Below are positions 1 to 11,600 of a stretch of DNA of 64,000 nt, piece after piece. The stretch comes from Yamagishiella unicocca (taxonomy: Eukaryota; Chlorophyta; Chlorophyceae; Chlamydomonadales; Volvocaceae), in contig BDSL01000008.1 of assembly GCA_003116995.1 (NCBI GenBank), forward strand, positions 186,001-250,000, given 5' to 3'. Numbering within the stretch: position 1 is the stretch's first letter; every line of letters begins with the position of its first letter. The notes under the pieces were generated by a model that saw nothing but the letters and a program-made list of their open reading frames with translations, made no database searches and had not been told where the DNA came from. The position numbers and the translations under genes are program-made.

Positions 1-1603
1 CGGTCGGGTGGTCAACAGTAACTAATGCACCTGGCGTCGTACACCCGGCTGTACGGCAAACTACGGCGACGACTTATCTAGAAATAACATGCACGTATAG
101 GACATCAAGCCATATGAGCGAAGCGAACAAGACGCCGACGTGGCCTACCGCACCGCACCACGCCGCATGCCACCAAGCCAGCCACACCCCACGCGACGCA
201 TCGCATCTGACCACCGGCGCGCGCGGTCCTCCTACTCTGGCTCTCTGCCCCTAAGGGCCCCCGCACGCAGCGACCACCGACCACCCCGCCGGGCGTCTGG
301 GGCGGGAGCGGAGACGCGCTTGCGGCGGAGCCTGCTCTCCCCTCGGAAATGGTAAATGAATGCGGTGGCAACCAGCCAGCCTCGCCCAGGCCACACAGGT
401 CTAATAAGTATGAAGGCGGCTGCCACCTGTGATCTACTGTTAGCGCGCAAAAGGCAAGGAAAGGGTTACCGGATCCCAGGCAAACAAAGAATCCCACTTA
501 GCAGTCAGGAAGGGCGGGACGGGGCGGGAGGGGAGAAAGCCTCTCCTCGCTTCCAGAGCAAAAACCCGCACCTGAGTCCAGGCCGCCTGAGGGCCCCCAG
601 GGGGTGCCAACAACGCCCAACCCAACCCAACCCATGCGCCAACTCCAACTCCACGTGCGCCCCGCCCGTGCGCAACTGCGCACGCGAGACCCCCACCTCA
701 CGTGCAAGCACGCGGGGGGGGGGAGAGAGGCCACCCCAGCAGCGGCGCCACCACCCAAAAAGCCATACTTGGCAACACGCAGCAGCAGTGGCACCACCAC
801 CACGACGTCGCCATTACCACCACCGCTTCACCCGCCCCGAATACCTCGACTCCCACCCCCCATGCACATGCCGTTCACACACCACGCCGCGCGCCATGCC
901 GCACGCCACACGAAAATACACGCACCGGGGATATGACACACGCGCAAAGAGTAGGGGCAGGGCCAACGCGTTCGCCGCGACGTCGTACACCGTCGTACAT
1001 CGTCATCACCACCACCATCGCCATCATCACCACCACCACCACCATCGCCACCACCAGCACCCGGCCTGCATCGGAACGCGCACAGCAGCCGCCGCCACCG
1101 CCAGTGCGCCCCTGCCGGACCCGCGTCGTCGAGACGGGGCCGCGCCCGCCCCCACAATACAGTCATGCCAGGAGGCAAACGTCGCGAGCGCGCCGGTCTT
1201 CTTCTTCTTCTTCCTCTTCAACAAACACTATCAAAACACGCGCCGCGGGGGGCGAGCGGGTAAGGGGGGGTAGCGCGCCTGCGCGCGCACACCCACATGG
1301 CCCCCCTTCCCCTCCCCGCCCCTCCCCGCCCCGGCCGGCGCCGGCCGGGGCGAGGGCGGCGACGTGCCGTCGGGCCGTGCGAGGGTTTCAGGTGGCGGCG
1401 CACAGTAGGCTGTATACAGCCGCCCCGTCACGTATGGACACGCCTGGTGTCGTACAGCGCCCCAGCCGGCCCCGCGCTGCTGCCTTCGGTCTTGCGCTCG
1501 GTTCGGGCCGCAGAAGGGTCCACCGCGGCCCCAGCCTGGTTGCCTGTTCGCTGCTGCTGCTACACCATGCGACATCCTGCCCCTCGCCGCCGCACCACTC
1601 TCT

Positions 1604-1625
1604 CACACACACACACACACACACG

Positions 1626-1684
<59 letters not shown>
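1604..1684. repeat. (CA)n microsatellite
   Basis: Almost pure CA dinucleotides with occasional CG interruptions. It explains the His/Thr and Cys/Val runs in overlapping open frames. Confidence 0.95.
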
Positions 1685-1687
<3 letters not shown>

Positions 1688-2511
1688 TGTTCGTTAATTC
1701 AGCCCCGGATGGGAATGGGGGGTTTCCGATCGCCCCATCTCCTGCTCCGCGTCAGCTCAGGCAGCACCCACGACGAGACCCGCCGCCTACGGACCGCATG
1801 TGTCGTTGAGGACCGGGTGTCGGTTTCGTCGTCCATAACGTTGTAGCAGTTATTAGTTTGTTGTCCAGGGGTGACGCACCCGCACACGCGCCCGCACATT
1901 ACGTGCACGTACAAAAACGCGCCGGGGCGGGGACCGCTCGTCCCAACGTAAAACCGTTAACGGTGCGGTCCATGTATCGCTTCGTAAGAAAGCCGGGGAC
2001 ACCCGGCGTTTCGCAGCGCAAGGGGCGCCAATGCTGAACAAGCTTCACATTGCAGATAAGGCCGATCTGGCGCAAACACGTCACCGCATCTAAGCGCACC
2101 GGCAAGTACCGTCGACACATACGCAGTAGGTCTATATGCAGGACAGGGCAGGACAGGCCAAGCCAAGCTAAGGGTCAATGCTCGCTACTAGGGCATCCAT
2201 CCAGCGCCGGCCCTGCTCTTGCTGCTACCTCCATCCGCTCCAGTCCGGACCCTTCCCGGCATCTCGGCGGCATTCGCTGCGCTCCCACCTTCCTGCGGGC
2301 CCTGCGCAGGCCTTATGCGCCGCGCTGCTGCTGCTGGGGCTCTCTGAGCCGCCCGGCCCTCATACGTGTTCACATCCTGGTTCAACATCAAGCTGTCCAT
2401 TCGACACACCGCGACATCGGTTGCAGGAAATGCGGCGGTGCGGTCGGCGGGGCCGCGCGGCCTCCGCCGTCCCAACCCGCTGCAGCCCACCCCTATAACT
2501 CGGCATCGTCC

Positions 2512-2566
2512 CCAACCGTAACTGTAACCGTAACCGCAACTGTAACTGTAACGGTAACCGCGACCT
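2512..2566. repeat. TAACNG-type hexamer array
   Basis: About eight imperfect hexamers alternating TAACCG and TAACTG. They lie just beyond the stop codon of the minus-strand gene that ends at 2610, so probably in its 3' UTR. Confidence 0.8.
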
Positions 2567-2609
2567 TGGCTTCGTACGGTCGCGCGCAACGCGCAGCGTC
2601 TCCGGGGCC

Positions 2610-5600
2610 TTACGCCACCATCATGGTCGACAGGCGCCGGGCTCTCGCCACCACGGGTGAGGCCACCGCCCCTGCTCCCGAAATCTGCACCTTCGTGTCC
2701 TTCACGATCTTGGTCAGGTGGGCCTTTTCCAGCTCGCTTCGGCGGCTGGCGTCCACCATGCCCAGCTTGGCGTGGGTCACCTGCGTGGGGGGAGGGGGGT
2801 TCGAGGGAAACCCGTGGAGGCGGGGAGGAGGGGGGGAGGCGGGGGCGCGCCAGGGAGGGCGATTTAGGGTTCTGGGGTTTTAGGGTTCTGGGGTGTTGGT
2901 GGCGGAGGTCCTGCTCCTTGCATCGCTGCCGGCGTGAAAGAGCTGAGGTAGGTTCTAGAACAGGGAGGCGGGCAGAGCCCACACCCCTCCAGCCCGGCGG
3001 CCCTCCAGGGAGGGCTGCCTGAGCCAGGTCGCTCTCGCCTGTAACGCTTGCTCCCGCTCTCCGCTCCCGCTCCCCACGCCCACAGCCCCAGCAGCATGGA
3101 CAATCCTCTGACAACGTACCCGGGGGCTCCTTACTCCCTTTCACGTGGGGCACCCACCCCCGCCCCGCATCCATCCACCCATCCATCCAGAGCAGGCTGT
3201 TCCTCCCGAACCCACCCCCATCCCCACCACGGTGGGGAGTCTTCTCGCTACACCCCCACCCCCATCCCCCACCCCGGCAGCGGTTTCCTTTCGTACACGG
3301 GTTTTGCTTGCAACCCCACACCCCATTGGCCCACCCCTCAGCGCCGACCCACCGGTGCGTCCGCGTTGTACGACGCCTGCCACCGCGGTTGGTGCTGCCC
3401 CGCCACGTCCTCCAGCACACTCGCTCGTCGCGCCCGCTGGCCCGTGGCCATGGCCTGGCGCTCGCGATTTAGCTGGTCAGCCAGGTTAGCCTGCCGAGGG
3501 TGGGTGGGTGGGTTTTGAGGGAGACCCGTGGATGCCCGAAAAACCCGTTTAGAACAGGCGTTTTGAGATGCATGCTGGAGGACTGGGTTGGGGATACTAA
3601 AGCCGAAGGTCGTAATATGGGTGGGTGGGTGGGCGGGTGGGTGGGTGGGTGGGTGGGTGGGTGGGTGGGTGGGTGGGTGGGTGGGCCGCCGAGGCGACAG
3701 GCAGGATGCAGTGCTGATGAGAAGGAGACTGGAAGAGTGTGGGTTTTGCGCAAAAATAGGGCCATGGGTGCGGTTGCATTGTGTGTTTCCTGAAGACGTC
3801 TCAGAAAACGTGACGTGCGGATGAATATTTATAGGAAACGCGAGATGTATTTATAGGATAACGCTAAACGCGATACACCGCTAAACGCGATGCAAGTTAC
3901 GATTTCTTTTACAGGAAACGCGACGCGTGGACGCGATAAGATGGAAGCAGAAGGGCACACCGGCACGAGGACGCTGGTGTAGCTTGTAGTGGGGCGGGTA
4001 ATTGAAGCGCCCCTCCAAACCCTAAAACCTTGACGCTGTCCTCGCGCATGCGACTGAACTTGTGCTGGTGTGCAGAGTGGAGAGCAAACCGGCGATCAGA
4101 CAAAGGAGGGAATGCATGTGTGCAGTAGCCGTCTTTCATCAACCTTCCGGGATTAGGTTAAGCCTGCAAATATACTTGAAAATGCACCACGATCGTGTTT
4201 GTACTGAAATGCTTGCCAGGGTCCAGCCCACCGGCCCGCCCGCTCGGGCTAGCCGTGCAAGGCCCAAGCCTCCAGCCAACTCCCGCTCCTGGGTTTCCGC
4301 TCCGGTCACTCACGTCGCTGCTTTCCCGCCAAACACATACCCAGCTCCCCCCCTTTACTGTCGCCACCTCCCCCCACCCCCACCCGGTAAATAAACATAC
4401 GCGCCACCTCTCAACAGCCCCTCCCCTCCCCTCCCTCCCGCACCTGCACTTTGTGCAGCTCGTGCAGAGACGCCGTGGCCCGGTCTTGCTGCTGCGGCTC
4501 CTGCAGCCGTGGCAGCGAGAAGGACCCGCTCTCCCCCTCACCCGCCAGTGGCCGCCGCGGGCTGTTGGGATGCCGGCCAGGGTAGAGAAGTGGGGGCGAA
4601 GGGCAGTTAGCAGGTGGCTGGGCGACCAGCAGTGGCAGCCTCCCCTGGAGCTAGCACCGCCCCAAACCCCAAGCGCCTACCGCTTCGAGAGTAACCCAAG
4701 CAACAGCCCCCGACCCAACCCCCGACCCAACGCCCGATCCAACTCACGCCCGTGTACCACACACCATTTCGCACACATTTCGCAGCTATGCCCACTGCAG
4801 CCGCCGCAGCAGCCGCAGCCCCGAACCACCGCCACCAATCTGCCGTCCCCCACCGACCGACCTGTTGCCACTGTAAGGCCCTCCGGCGGCCATCAGCCGC
4901 TGCAGCACGTCCTCATTGCCGGCCAGCATCGCGTCCATGTCCTCCGTGTCCTGCTGGAACCACCTGCCGCCACCGCCGCCGCCGCCACCGCCGCCCCCCC
5001 CGCCGCCGCCCGTGCCGTGGCTGGCGAAGCTGCCATATCCCGTGCCGCCGCCCCCCGAGTTGGCGCCGCTGCCGTCTGAAGCGCCGTTGGGGTCGAAGGA
5101 GCCCCGACGGTCCACATTGTTGTTGCTGACGCCGCGTTGCAGCAGCAGCAGCAGGCGGGAGCTGCCCGGCCGCGACTCCCCGACCGACCCTATCGAGTTG
5201 ACGTGGACTGCAATGAGGTAGCGGGGGGGGGAGAAAAGGACCGGTTACTCGACGTGCGCAGCGGGGAGTTGCAAGGAAGCGGAGGGGGAAGGGATGAAGG
5301 GGCCGGGAGGGATGGGTCGCAAGAGGGGTGGGTTGCAAGAGGGCCGGGTTGCTGGGTTGGCGGCGGCGGAAGAGGAGCCGGGGTCTCAAGAGGTACACCG
5401 GTACAACCCCATCGCCCAGTCCCCCCTTCATCCCACATGACCCGCTGGACCCCATCGCCCAGTCCCCCCTTCATCCCACATGACCCGCTGGACCCCATCG
5501 CCCAGTCCCCCCTTCATCCCACATGACCCGCTGGACCCCATCGCCCAGTCCCCCCTTCATCCCACATGACCCGCTGGACCCCATCGCCCAGTCCCCCCTT

Positions 5601-8029
5601 CATCCCACATGACCCGCTGGACCCCATCGCCCAGTCCCCCCTTCATCCCACATGACCCGCTGGACCCCATCGCCCAGTCCCCCCTTCATCCCACATGACC
5701 CGCTGGACCCCATCGCCCAGTCCCCCCTTCATCCCACATGACCCGCTGGACCCCATCGCCCAGTCCCCCCTTCATCCCACATGACCCGCTGGACCCCATC
5801 GCCCAGTCCCCCCTTCATCCCACATGACCCGCTGGACCCCATCGCCCAGTCCCCCCTCACCCCACAGCCGCGCTCCGACCACTCCGCCACTACCACAGCA
5901 GCCCGGCCCATGAGGTGAGCTCCCACCGCGGCGCGGCCAACCCCCGCCCCACGCCTCTCTCGCCCCGCCCCACGCCTCTCTCGCCCCGCCGCCCGCCCGC
6001 CCACCTCACCCACCCGCGCCCTCTCTCATTGCGCCCTCCGTCCACTCACCCATCTGAGTGCCAGACGGCCCCCGGCTGGGCGTCGAGGGCAGCAGCGTGG
6101 GCAGCCGCAGCATGGAGCTCGACGACGTGCCCGCGTTTGCAGCGCCTCCGCCCCCGCCCCCCAGGGGCGTCGCCGGGCTGCCGGACCCGGGAGAAGACGA
6201 GTAGCCGTCCTGCGTGGTATGGCGGGGCACTTTGCGGTCCTTCATAAGGCCCAGCTGCGCCGACGCCTGCGCGGTGACCGCGCCCGGGCTGACGCTGAGG
6301 CCCGACTGGTTCTCCGACGGCGGCTTGCCCAGCCGCGGATGATGCCGTACGTCGTACGCCGGCACCTGGCTGGATGATGTCAGGCTGGTCACGTCCGCAA
6401 GCTCGGTGGGGGTGTGTGTGGCCGCCTCGTTGCTGAAGCTCACGCGGCCATTGGAATCCAGGGCGCCGCTGAAGGCCGATTTCACTGGGAGTCGGCCGCC
6501 GCCGGCGGCGGCGGCGGCGCCGCCGCCGCCGCGGGCGCCGGGCCCTTGAAAGGCATACTGCCCTTCGTCGTCGCTGTCGCCGCCGCGGCCGATGCTGCTG
6601 CCATCCACCTCCTCCACGGCATCGAAGGAGGCGCCGTGGGCTGGCTGGCACTCGTTTGCGCCTTCCCCCGGGCCGAAGGCGGGCGGCATCAGCCCCGCCA
6701 GACGCAGGACCTCCCGCTCGGCCTGCTGGTGGGGCGGCGTGGGGCCGTGGAGTCGCGGCGTTTCAGAAGCAGCGGCGGCAGCGGGAGGAGCAGCAGCGCC
6801 GTGATGCTAATGATGATGCTAATTTTGCTACTGATGCTAATGATGATGATAATGATGGTAATGATGGTGTTAATGACGATGACGGAGTACCATGTTTTTT
6901 GGTGCGGACGGCGCGTGCACGTGCATGCGGATGACGGTGAGCCCCGGGCAGGCACGTGAAATGACCCAGATGACTCGAATGACCCAGATGACTCGAATGA
7001 CCCAGATGACTCGAATGACCCAGATGACTCGAATGACCCAGATGGAGGCCGTGGCGCGACGCGTGAGAGGCGCATTCCCAGCGCTTTGGCGCATGAGCAC
7101 CGCTTGCTCCACATGAAGCAGGAAGCGCTGTGCATGTGTATGTGTGTGCATGAGTGTTAAGATCACCGCGATGTATGTGTATGACGAGCCACGCCGGTAG
7201 GAAAAACAGACGAGCATGTGCTAGATCCCCGGCTCAGCTGGGCGGACAAGAGGAAGCGCGGCAACCCAAATCGCCGAACGTGCGTGGAAGGTGTGGTTAT
7301 AAATCGTCGAGCAGCGAAACTCCACAGAAACTGAACAAACCGGAATAATGTGTGTGTGTGTGTGCGTGTGTGTTTGTATGTGCGCATGCCTGCAGAGGGC
7401 GGGAGAGGCGCGCAACGCACAAGGCTGTTGCTGACGCGGGCCGGCACGAACTCCGGGGAGGCCGCTGGCCTTCATTCCGTGGGTTGGCAGGGAGGGATAA
7501 ACGCGGGCGACGTGTCGTACCTGCCCCCCCATGGCCCCAAGATTGATGGTGTAGGTTGTCATGCTTGACCGCCGCATCTTGCCCACGCGGACAGCATTTT
7601 CGTCCACTGTGTTCAAGCTATTCGAGTTATTTCGGCTGGGCTCGTGAAGCTCCATAGTCTCCGGTTCATCCGGAAGCGCTGCTGCTGCAGGCCATAATCA
7701 AGGCACCGGAATCGGGTGGGCCGGCGGGAGTGCAACGGGGAGTGCACTGATGAGTTCGGCATGATACGTTCAAGAAGAGTGTGTTGCGAGTGGGCCACGG
7801 TCCGTCGACAGAAGGCATCAACCCAAGATGCCAACTACTAGCGTGGGGAGAAGAAACGCGAGAGACTCCTACCCAAGTCTTTTTTGGAGGTTCCGCCAAA
7901 GAGGCGCCGGATGCCAGTCTTTGATGAGAAGAGAGACTCCTGCGCCTTGCCAAGGATGGTCGAGGGATTCCTTTCCCGTACGCATCCTGTCTCCGTGACA
8001 TCCTGTGCATGGGATGAAGTTGACGCCAT
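2610..8029 (-). CDS. Coiled-coil protein of unknown function (7 exons, 589 aa)
   Basis: I do not recognise the family. Exons on the minus strand: 8029-7873, 7684-7521, 6725-6050, 5207-4862, 4561-4444, 3490-3353, 2780-2610. All junctions are GT-AG, phases agree, and the sum is 590 codons. The start is the first ATG of an exon whose upstream frame supplies only GTG. The N-terminus is Ser/Thr-rich and basic (KTGIRRLFGG). The middle is low complexity with Gly and Ala runs. The last three exons are charged and helical (ASLHELHKVQANLADQLNRE; ASRRSELEKAHLTKIVKDTK), which suggests a coiled coil. The C-terminus is basic (ARARRLSTMMVA). Intron 3 carries a 43-bp minisatellite. A structural or adaptor role is only a guess. 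The gene is divergent from the pseudouridine synthase gene. Confidence 0.75.
2787..2815 (-). repeat. Intron-edge repeat, partial antisense copy at a 3' splice site
   Basis: The plus strand has TTCGAGGGAAACCCGTGG. Read with the minus-strand gene this is the antisense form, lying within about 10 nt of the acceptor of its last intron (AG before 2780). Confidence 0.6.
2866..2897 (+). repeat. Interstitial telomere-like motif
   Basis: ATTTAGGG, then TTTTAGGG and GGGG units, inside the last intron of the minus-strand coiled-coil gene. Chlamydomonas telomeres are TTTTAGGG. Confidence 0.6.
3519..3600 (+). repeat. Intron-edge dispersed repeat, full copy
   Basis: Contains ACCCGTGGATGCCCGAAAAA, then CGTTTAGAACAGGCG, then GTTTTGAGATGCATGCTGGA. 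It is antisense to the host gene and ends about 30 nt before the acceptor at 3491. Confidence 0.8.
3618..3684 (+). repeat. (GGTG)n array
   Basis: About 16 tetramers, G-rich on the plus strand, in an intron of the minus-strand coiled-coil gene. Confidence 0.95.
5407..5860. repeat. 43-bp minisatellite, about 10.5 copies
   Basis: Units begin at 5407, 5450, 5493 and every 43 bp to 5837. They are almost identical. The period is not a multiple of three, and the array sits in intron 3 of the minus-strand coiled-coil gene. Confidence 0.97.
6956..7040. repeat. Short tandem repeat of an 18-bp unit
   Basis: Repeated ATGACCCAGATGACTCGA units, about 4.5 copies, in an intron of the minus-strand coiled-coil gene. 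Confidence 0.85.
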
Positions 8030-8654
8030 TGGCACATTGCGCCCGCATGTTCACACGTTGCGACATCGGCGCCCCAAAAGCGTTGCCATTCCTACCTACC
8101 TTCTTATAGTTATGCGTGTTCAGGGCCCTGCTTAGCACCTGCACAGGAACACAAGGCAACAACTACAACGTCGCTTCGCTCGGCACGGAACAAAATAACA
8201 GGTTTTCCTAGCAATACAAAATAATCGCCGATTGCCATCACCTGCAACTGTACCTGGGGTTGATGCATTTTGCTCCTCCGCCCCGGCCCTGCGCCCTGAC
8301 GCCCGCTAGCCTAAAACTCTGCGAACCTTTCTCGATGCAACAACTATCAGAGGTCTAGCTAAGGAATTGGTAAATTGGCTTAGGATGGCCGAAGGCTAGA
8401 CTAAGTGTGAATGCAGTAAGGGAAGTTGTCGGGCCCGAGCCATGGTGCCCTTTGCGTAAAACAAGTTAGAAATGATATCTTTGCTGCAATATGTATACGA
8501 AACGCTCGGTAACAGTGTGTTAACCCAGACCTCTTCTAAAGTTGGTCAGTACAAACCGGAGTCTCGTCCATAACGAATAAATCATGGGCAGTCGACGATG
8601 AACTCTGCACCAATATAGTAGTCAGTTCGTACTAGCTGCGTTCAGGTTTATACC
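8030..8654. promoter_or_regulatory. Divergent intergenic region between the coiled-coil and pseudouridine synthase genes
   Basis: About 625 bp between the two start codons, clearly less GC-rich than its surroundings from about 8150 to 8640. It must hold both promoters and both 5' UTRs. I see no TATA box or known motif that I would defend. Confidence 0.45.
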
Positions 8655-11600
8655 ATGGACGGCACCACTTCTGCCGCCGTGGCGGCAACTGGGAACAAAC
8701 TGGAGAACACCGAATTAAGAGCTTCAAGCCAAGAGGCACCCGTAACTCAATCGTTATCTCCGTGCACTGTTCCGGACGGTAGACCGGACGCCGCCACAGT
8801 CGCCGCCGACGGTGATGCTCCGGCGGCCGCGACACAAGGGAAGCGCCCTAAGGATCGTAGCAAACGCAGTGTAGCCTTACACACAGGCTACGTTGGGACT
8901 GGATACAAGGGTGAGTAATGCTGACGTCCCATGGGGCATGCGCAGCGTCCTCTTCCCCCTCCCCCCCGCCTAGGGCAGTCTGTCCGCTGACTGCTTCTTG
9001 TGCTGGTGGCAGTAGCGGTGGGCGGTGACTGCGGTGGTGGTTATGGTGTGACGTTCCTCTCGTCCGTCCTTTCATCTTCTGCAACCTTCCCACATCCTCC
9101 CTCCCACCCCCTGCACCTCTCCCTTGCGCCTCCAGGCTCCTCCATCAACCGGACCCTGGGCGATGACGTCACCATTGAGCAGGTAGCGACCGGCCCTCCC
9201 ACCCACCCCCCTCGGCCGTGGATTCGCGGATTCTCTTATCACCCCCCCCCGAACCCCCGGTTTTTATGCCACGTCAGAAACCCCGGCCCCCCTCCCATAC
9301 CCCCGCCGCACCGTGGACGTTCCCCCCGCCACCACCGTGGCCGTGGATTCGCGGATCTCCTCTATAACCCCCCGCCACCACCTCTGCTGCCCCCTCCCAA
9401 GCCCCTTCCCTGGAGCCGCTCCTTAGCCCGAGCACCTGCACACACACGTCGCTGCACCGCCACCCACTCGGTAACCCGTCTCCCCCTCCCTCCTTCGGGG
9501 CCCCTTCCCCTCATGCCCATTTACCGGTCTTCCTCTTCCCCCCGGCCCCCACGCCCCCCAACTTCTTCAGCATGCACTCCAAACGTATGCAAACGCACAC
9601 GGTTCCTTACTCGTACACGCATCTTCCCCTTCCCCTCCCCTGCCCACCTCCCCGGGCCCACCTCCCCGGGCCCACCTCCCCGCCCCCACCTCCCCGGGCC
9701 GCAGGTCTTGGAGAAGGCTCTCTTCGCCTGCGGCTGCATCAGCGAGGCCAACTTCGGCTCCTTCTCCAAGGTCAACTGGACGCGGGCCAGCCGCACAGAC
9801 AAGGGGGTTCACTCGCTGGGGACGGTAGGGACCGGGGAAGGAAGGGGCCGCGTTGGAGGAGGGGCCGCGTTGGAGGAGGGGCCGCGTTGTGAGGAGGGGC
9901 CCAGCCTAGGCGGGAGGCGTTGGGCGGCAGGGTCAGGGAGTGGCGCCGTGGACGATACTAATGGGGCGCGGTGGTGATGAACCATGGGTCCTCGCCTCGC
10001 CTCCATGGTCAGCGGAGCGCAGCTGGCTACCCCGGCAGCAGCACCTACCGACCCACCGACCCACGGGCGCGTAACGTGAGGCACCCACGCACCCACCCAC
10101 CCACCCACCCAACCAACCACCCAGCCACCCAACACATCTTCCGACTGCCCTCGACTGCGCTCCGCGGTCCCTCTCCCTAGTCCCCCCTTGGAGCTCACCC
10201 CCTCGGCGCCCCTCCCCTCCCCTTCGCCCCCTCCCCTCCCTCCCTGGAGCTCAGGTGATGGGCCTCCGCATGCTTGTGGACGACTCCCGCTACGTAGCCG
10301 GCTCCGGGGGCGACTGCGAGGGGCTGGGGGCGGCGGACGCCATCAACGAGCACCTGCCGCCGCAGATCAGGGTGTTCTCAGTGCAGAGGGTGAGGCGGAC
10401 AGCGCGGTGTGTGCTTGGGGGGGGGAGCGGTGTGTATTGGGGGGGAAGCGGTGTGTGCTTGGGGGGGGAGCGGTGTGTATTGGGGGGGGGCGGAGCGATG
10501 TTCCCTCTCTCCTACCCACCTGCCCGGCCCCAGACCTGGCCCTTGCCCTCCCCCCCCCTCGGGTCCAAAACGCCTGTTCTAAACGGTTTCTTCTGGCATC
10601 CACGGGTCTCCCTCGAAACCCCCTCGGGTCCTCTGTCCGGCCACGGGCACCGGTATCCGTTCCTGGCGATCCTTCGATGCACTGGTTTCCTCGCCCCCCC
10701 CCCCTCCCCGCCTCCCCGCCTTCCACCCTCCCCGCCTCCCCCGGCCCCTCAACGGCCCCTTCAATCTCTTCCTCGCGAACCTTCTCTCCCCCTGCGGGTT
10801 TTCTCTCACAACCCCCTCTGCAGACGAACAAGAAGTTCAGCGCCCGTCACATGTGCGAGGAGCGGGTGTACCAGTACTACCTGCCAGCAAGCATGATTGG
10901 TGGGGAGGGGCGGAGGGGAGGGGCGGAGGAGAGGGGCGGAGGAGAGGGGCGGAGGAGAGGGGCGGAGGAGAGGGGGGAGGGAACCCAGCGGGACCGGGGG
11001 GGAGGAACACCCAGGGGGAGGGTTTGTAAACACCCAGGGGGAGGGGGGTGCAGTTGGCGCGTGTGGGGGGGGGCTGGGGGAGGGTGTGGAAAGGAGAGGC
11101 GGAGGAGGCGCGAGGAGGTGACATGTGCGCAGATCAGTGGATGGAGGAGGCGGGTGGCGGCCCGGGCGGTGGGGTGTGGGGTGTTGGGGGGGGCGGTGGG
11201 ACGAGTTCGGTCGCTGCTTGTGACGCTGGCGGGCCGCGGGGCGTCGACAACCCCTGCCTGCCCGCTGACCCCGCCACCAACCTCCCCTAACCGCCACCAA
11301 CCGCCCCTAACCGCCCCCAACTGCCCCCAACAACCACTCCTCGCGACAGACCTCAAGTGCGACGGCAGCGACGAAGACGCCCAGCGGCTGGCCGTGTTCC
11401 GGGACGCGCTGTCATGCTACCAGGTGGGGAGGGGTGGGGTGGGGTGGGGTGGGGTGGGGTGGGGTGGGGTGGGGTGGGGTGGGGTGGGGTGGGGTGGGGT
11501 GGGGTGGGGGCCAGACACCGCCGCCGCCTGCAAACACCTGCCCCCCCCCCGGCCCTCTACCCTCCACTTCCCATGTCGTGTAACCCGGTCTTCTCGCCAA

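Larger units (their letters stand above)
1..2609. other. Repeat-rich stretch without a recognisable gene
   Basis: I see no convincing exon here. It lies downstream of the minus-strand coiled-coil gene. It holds CAC/ACC triplet runs (about 780-1065), a TTC run near 1200, a long CA dinucleotide array (1604-1684) and a hexamer array (2512-2566). The open frames across it are compositional products of CA- and CAC-type repeats. Confidence 0.6.

Noticed and set aside
702..1697. 331-codon open frame on the plus strand
   Set aside because: It is carried by CAC and CA repeats, with no splice context, no conserved motif and an equally open opposite strand.
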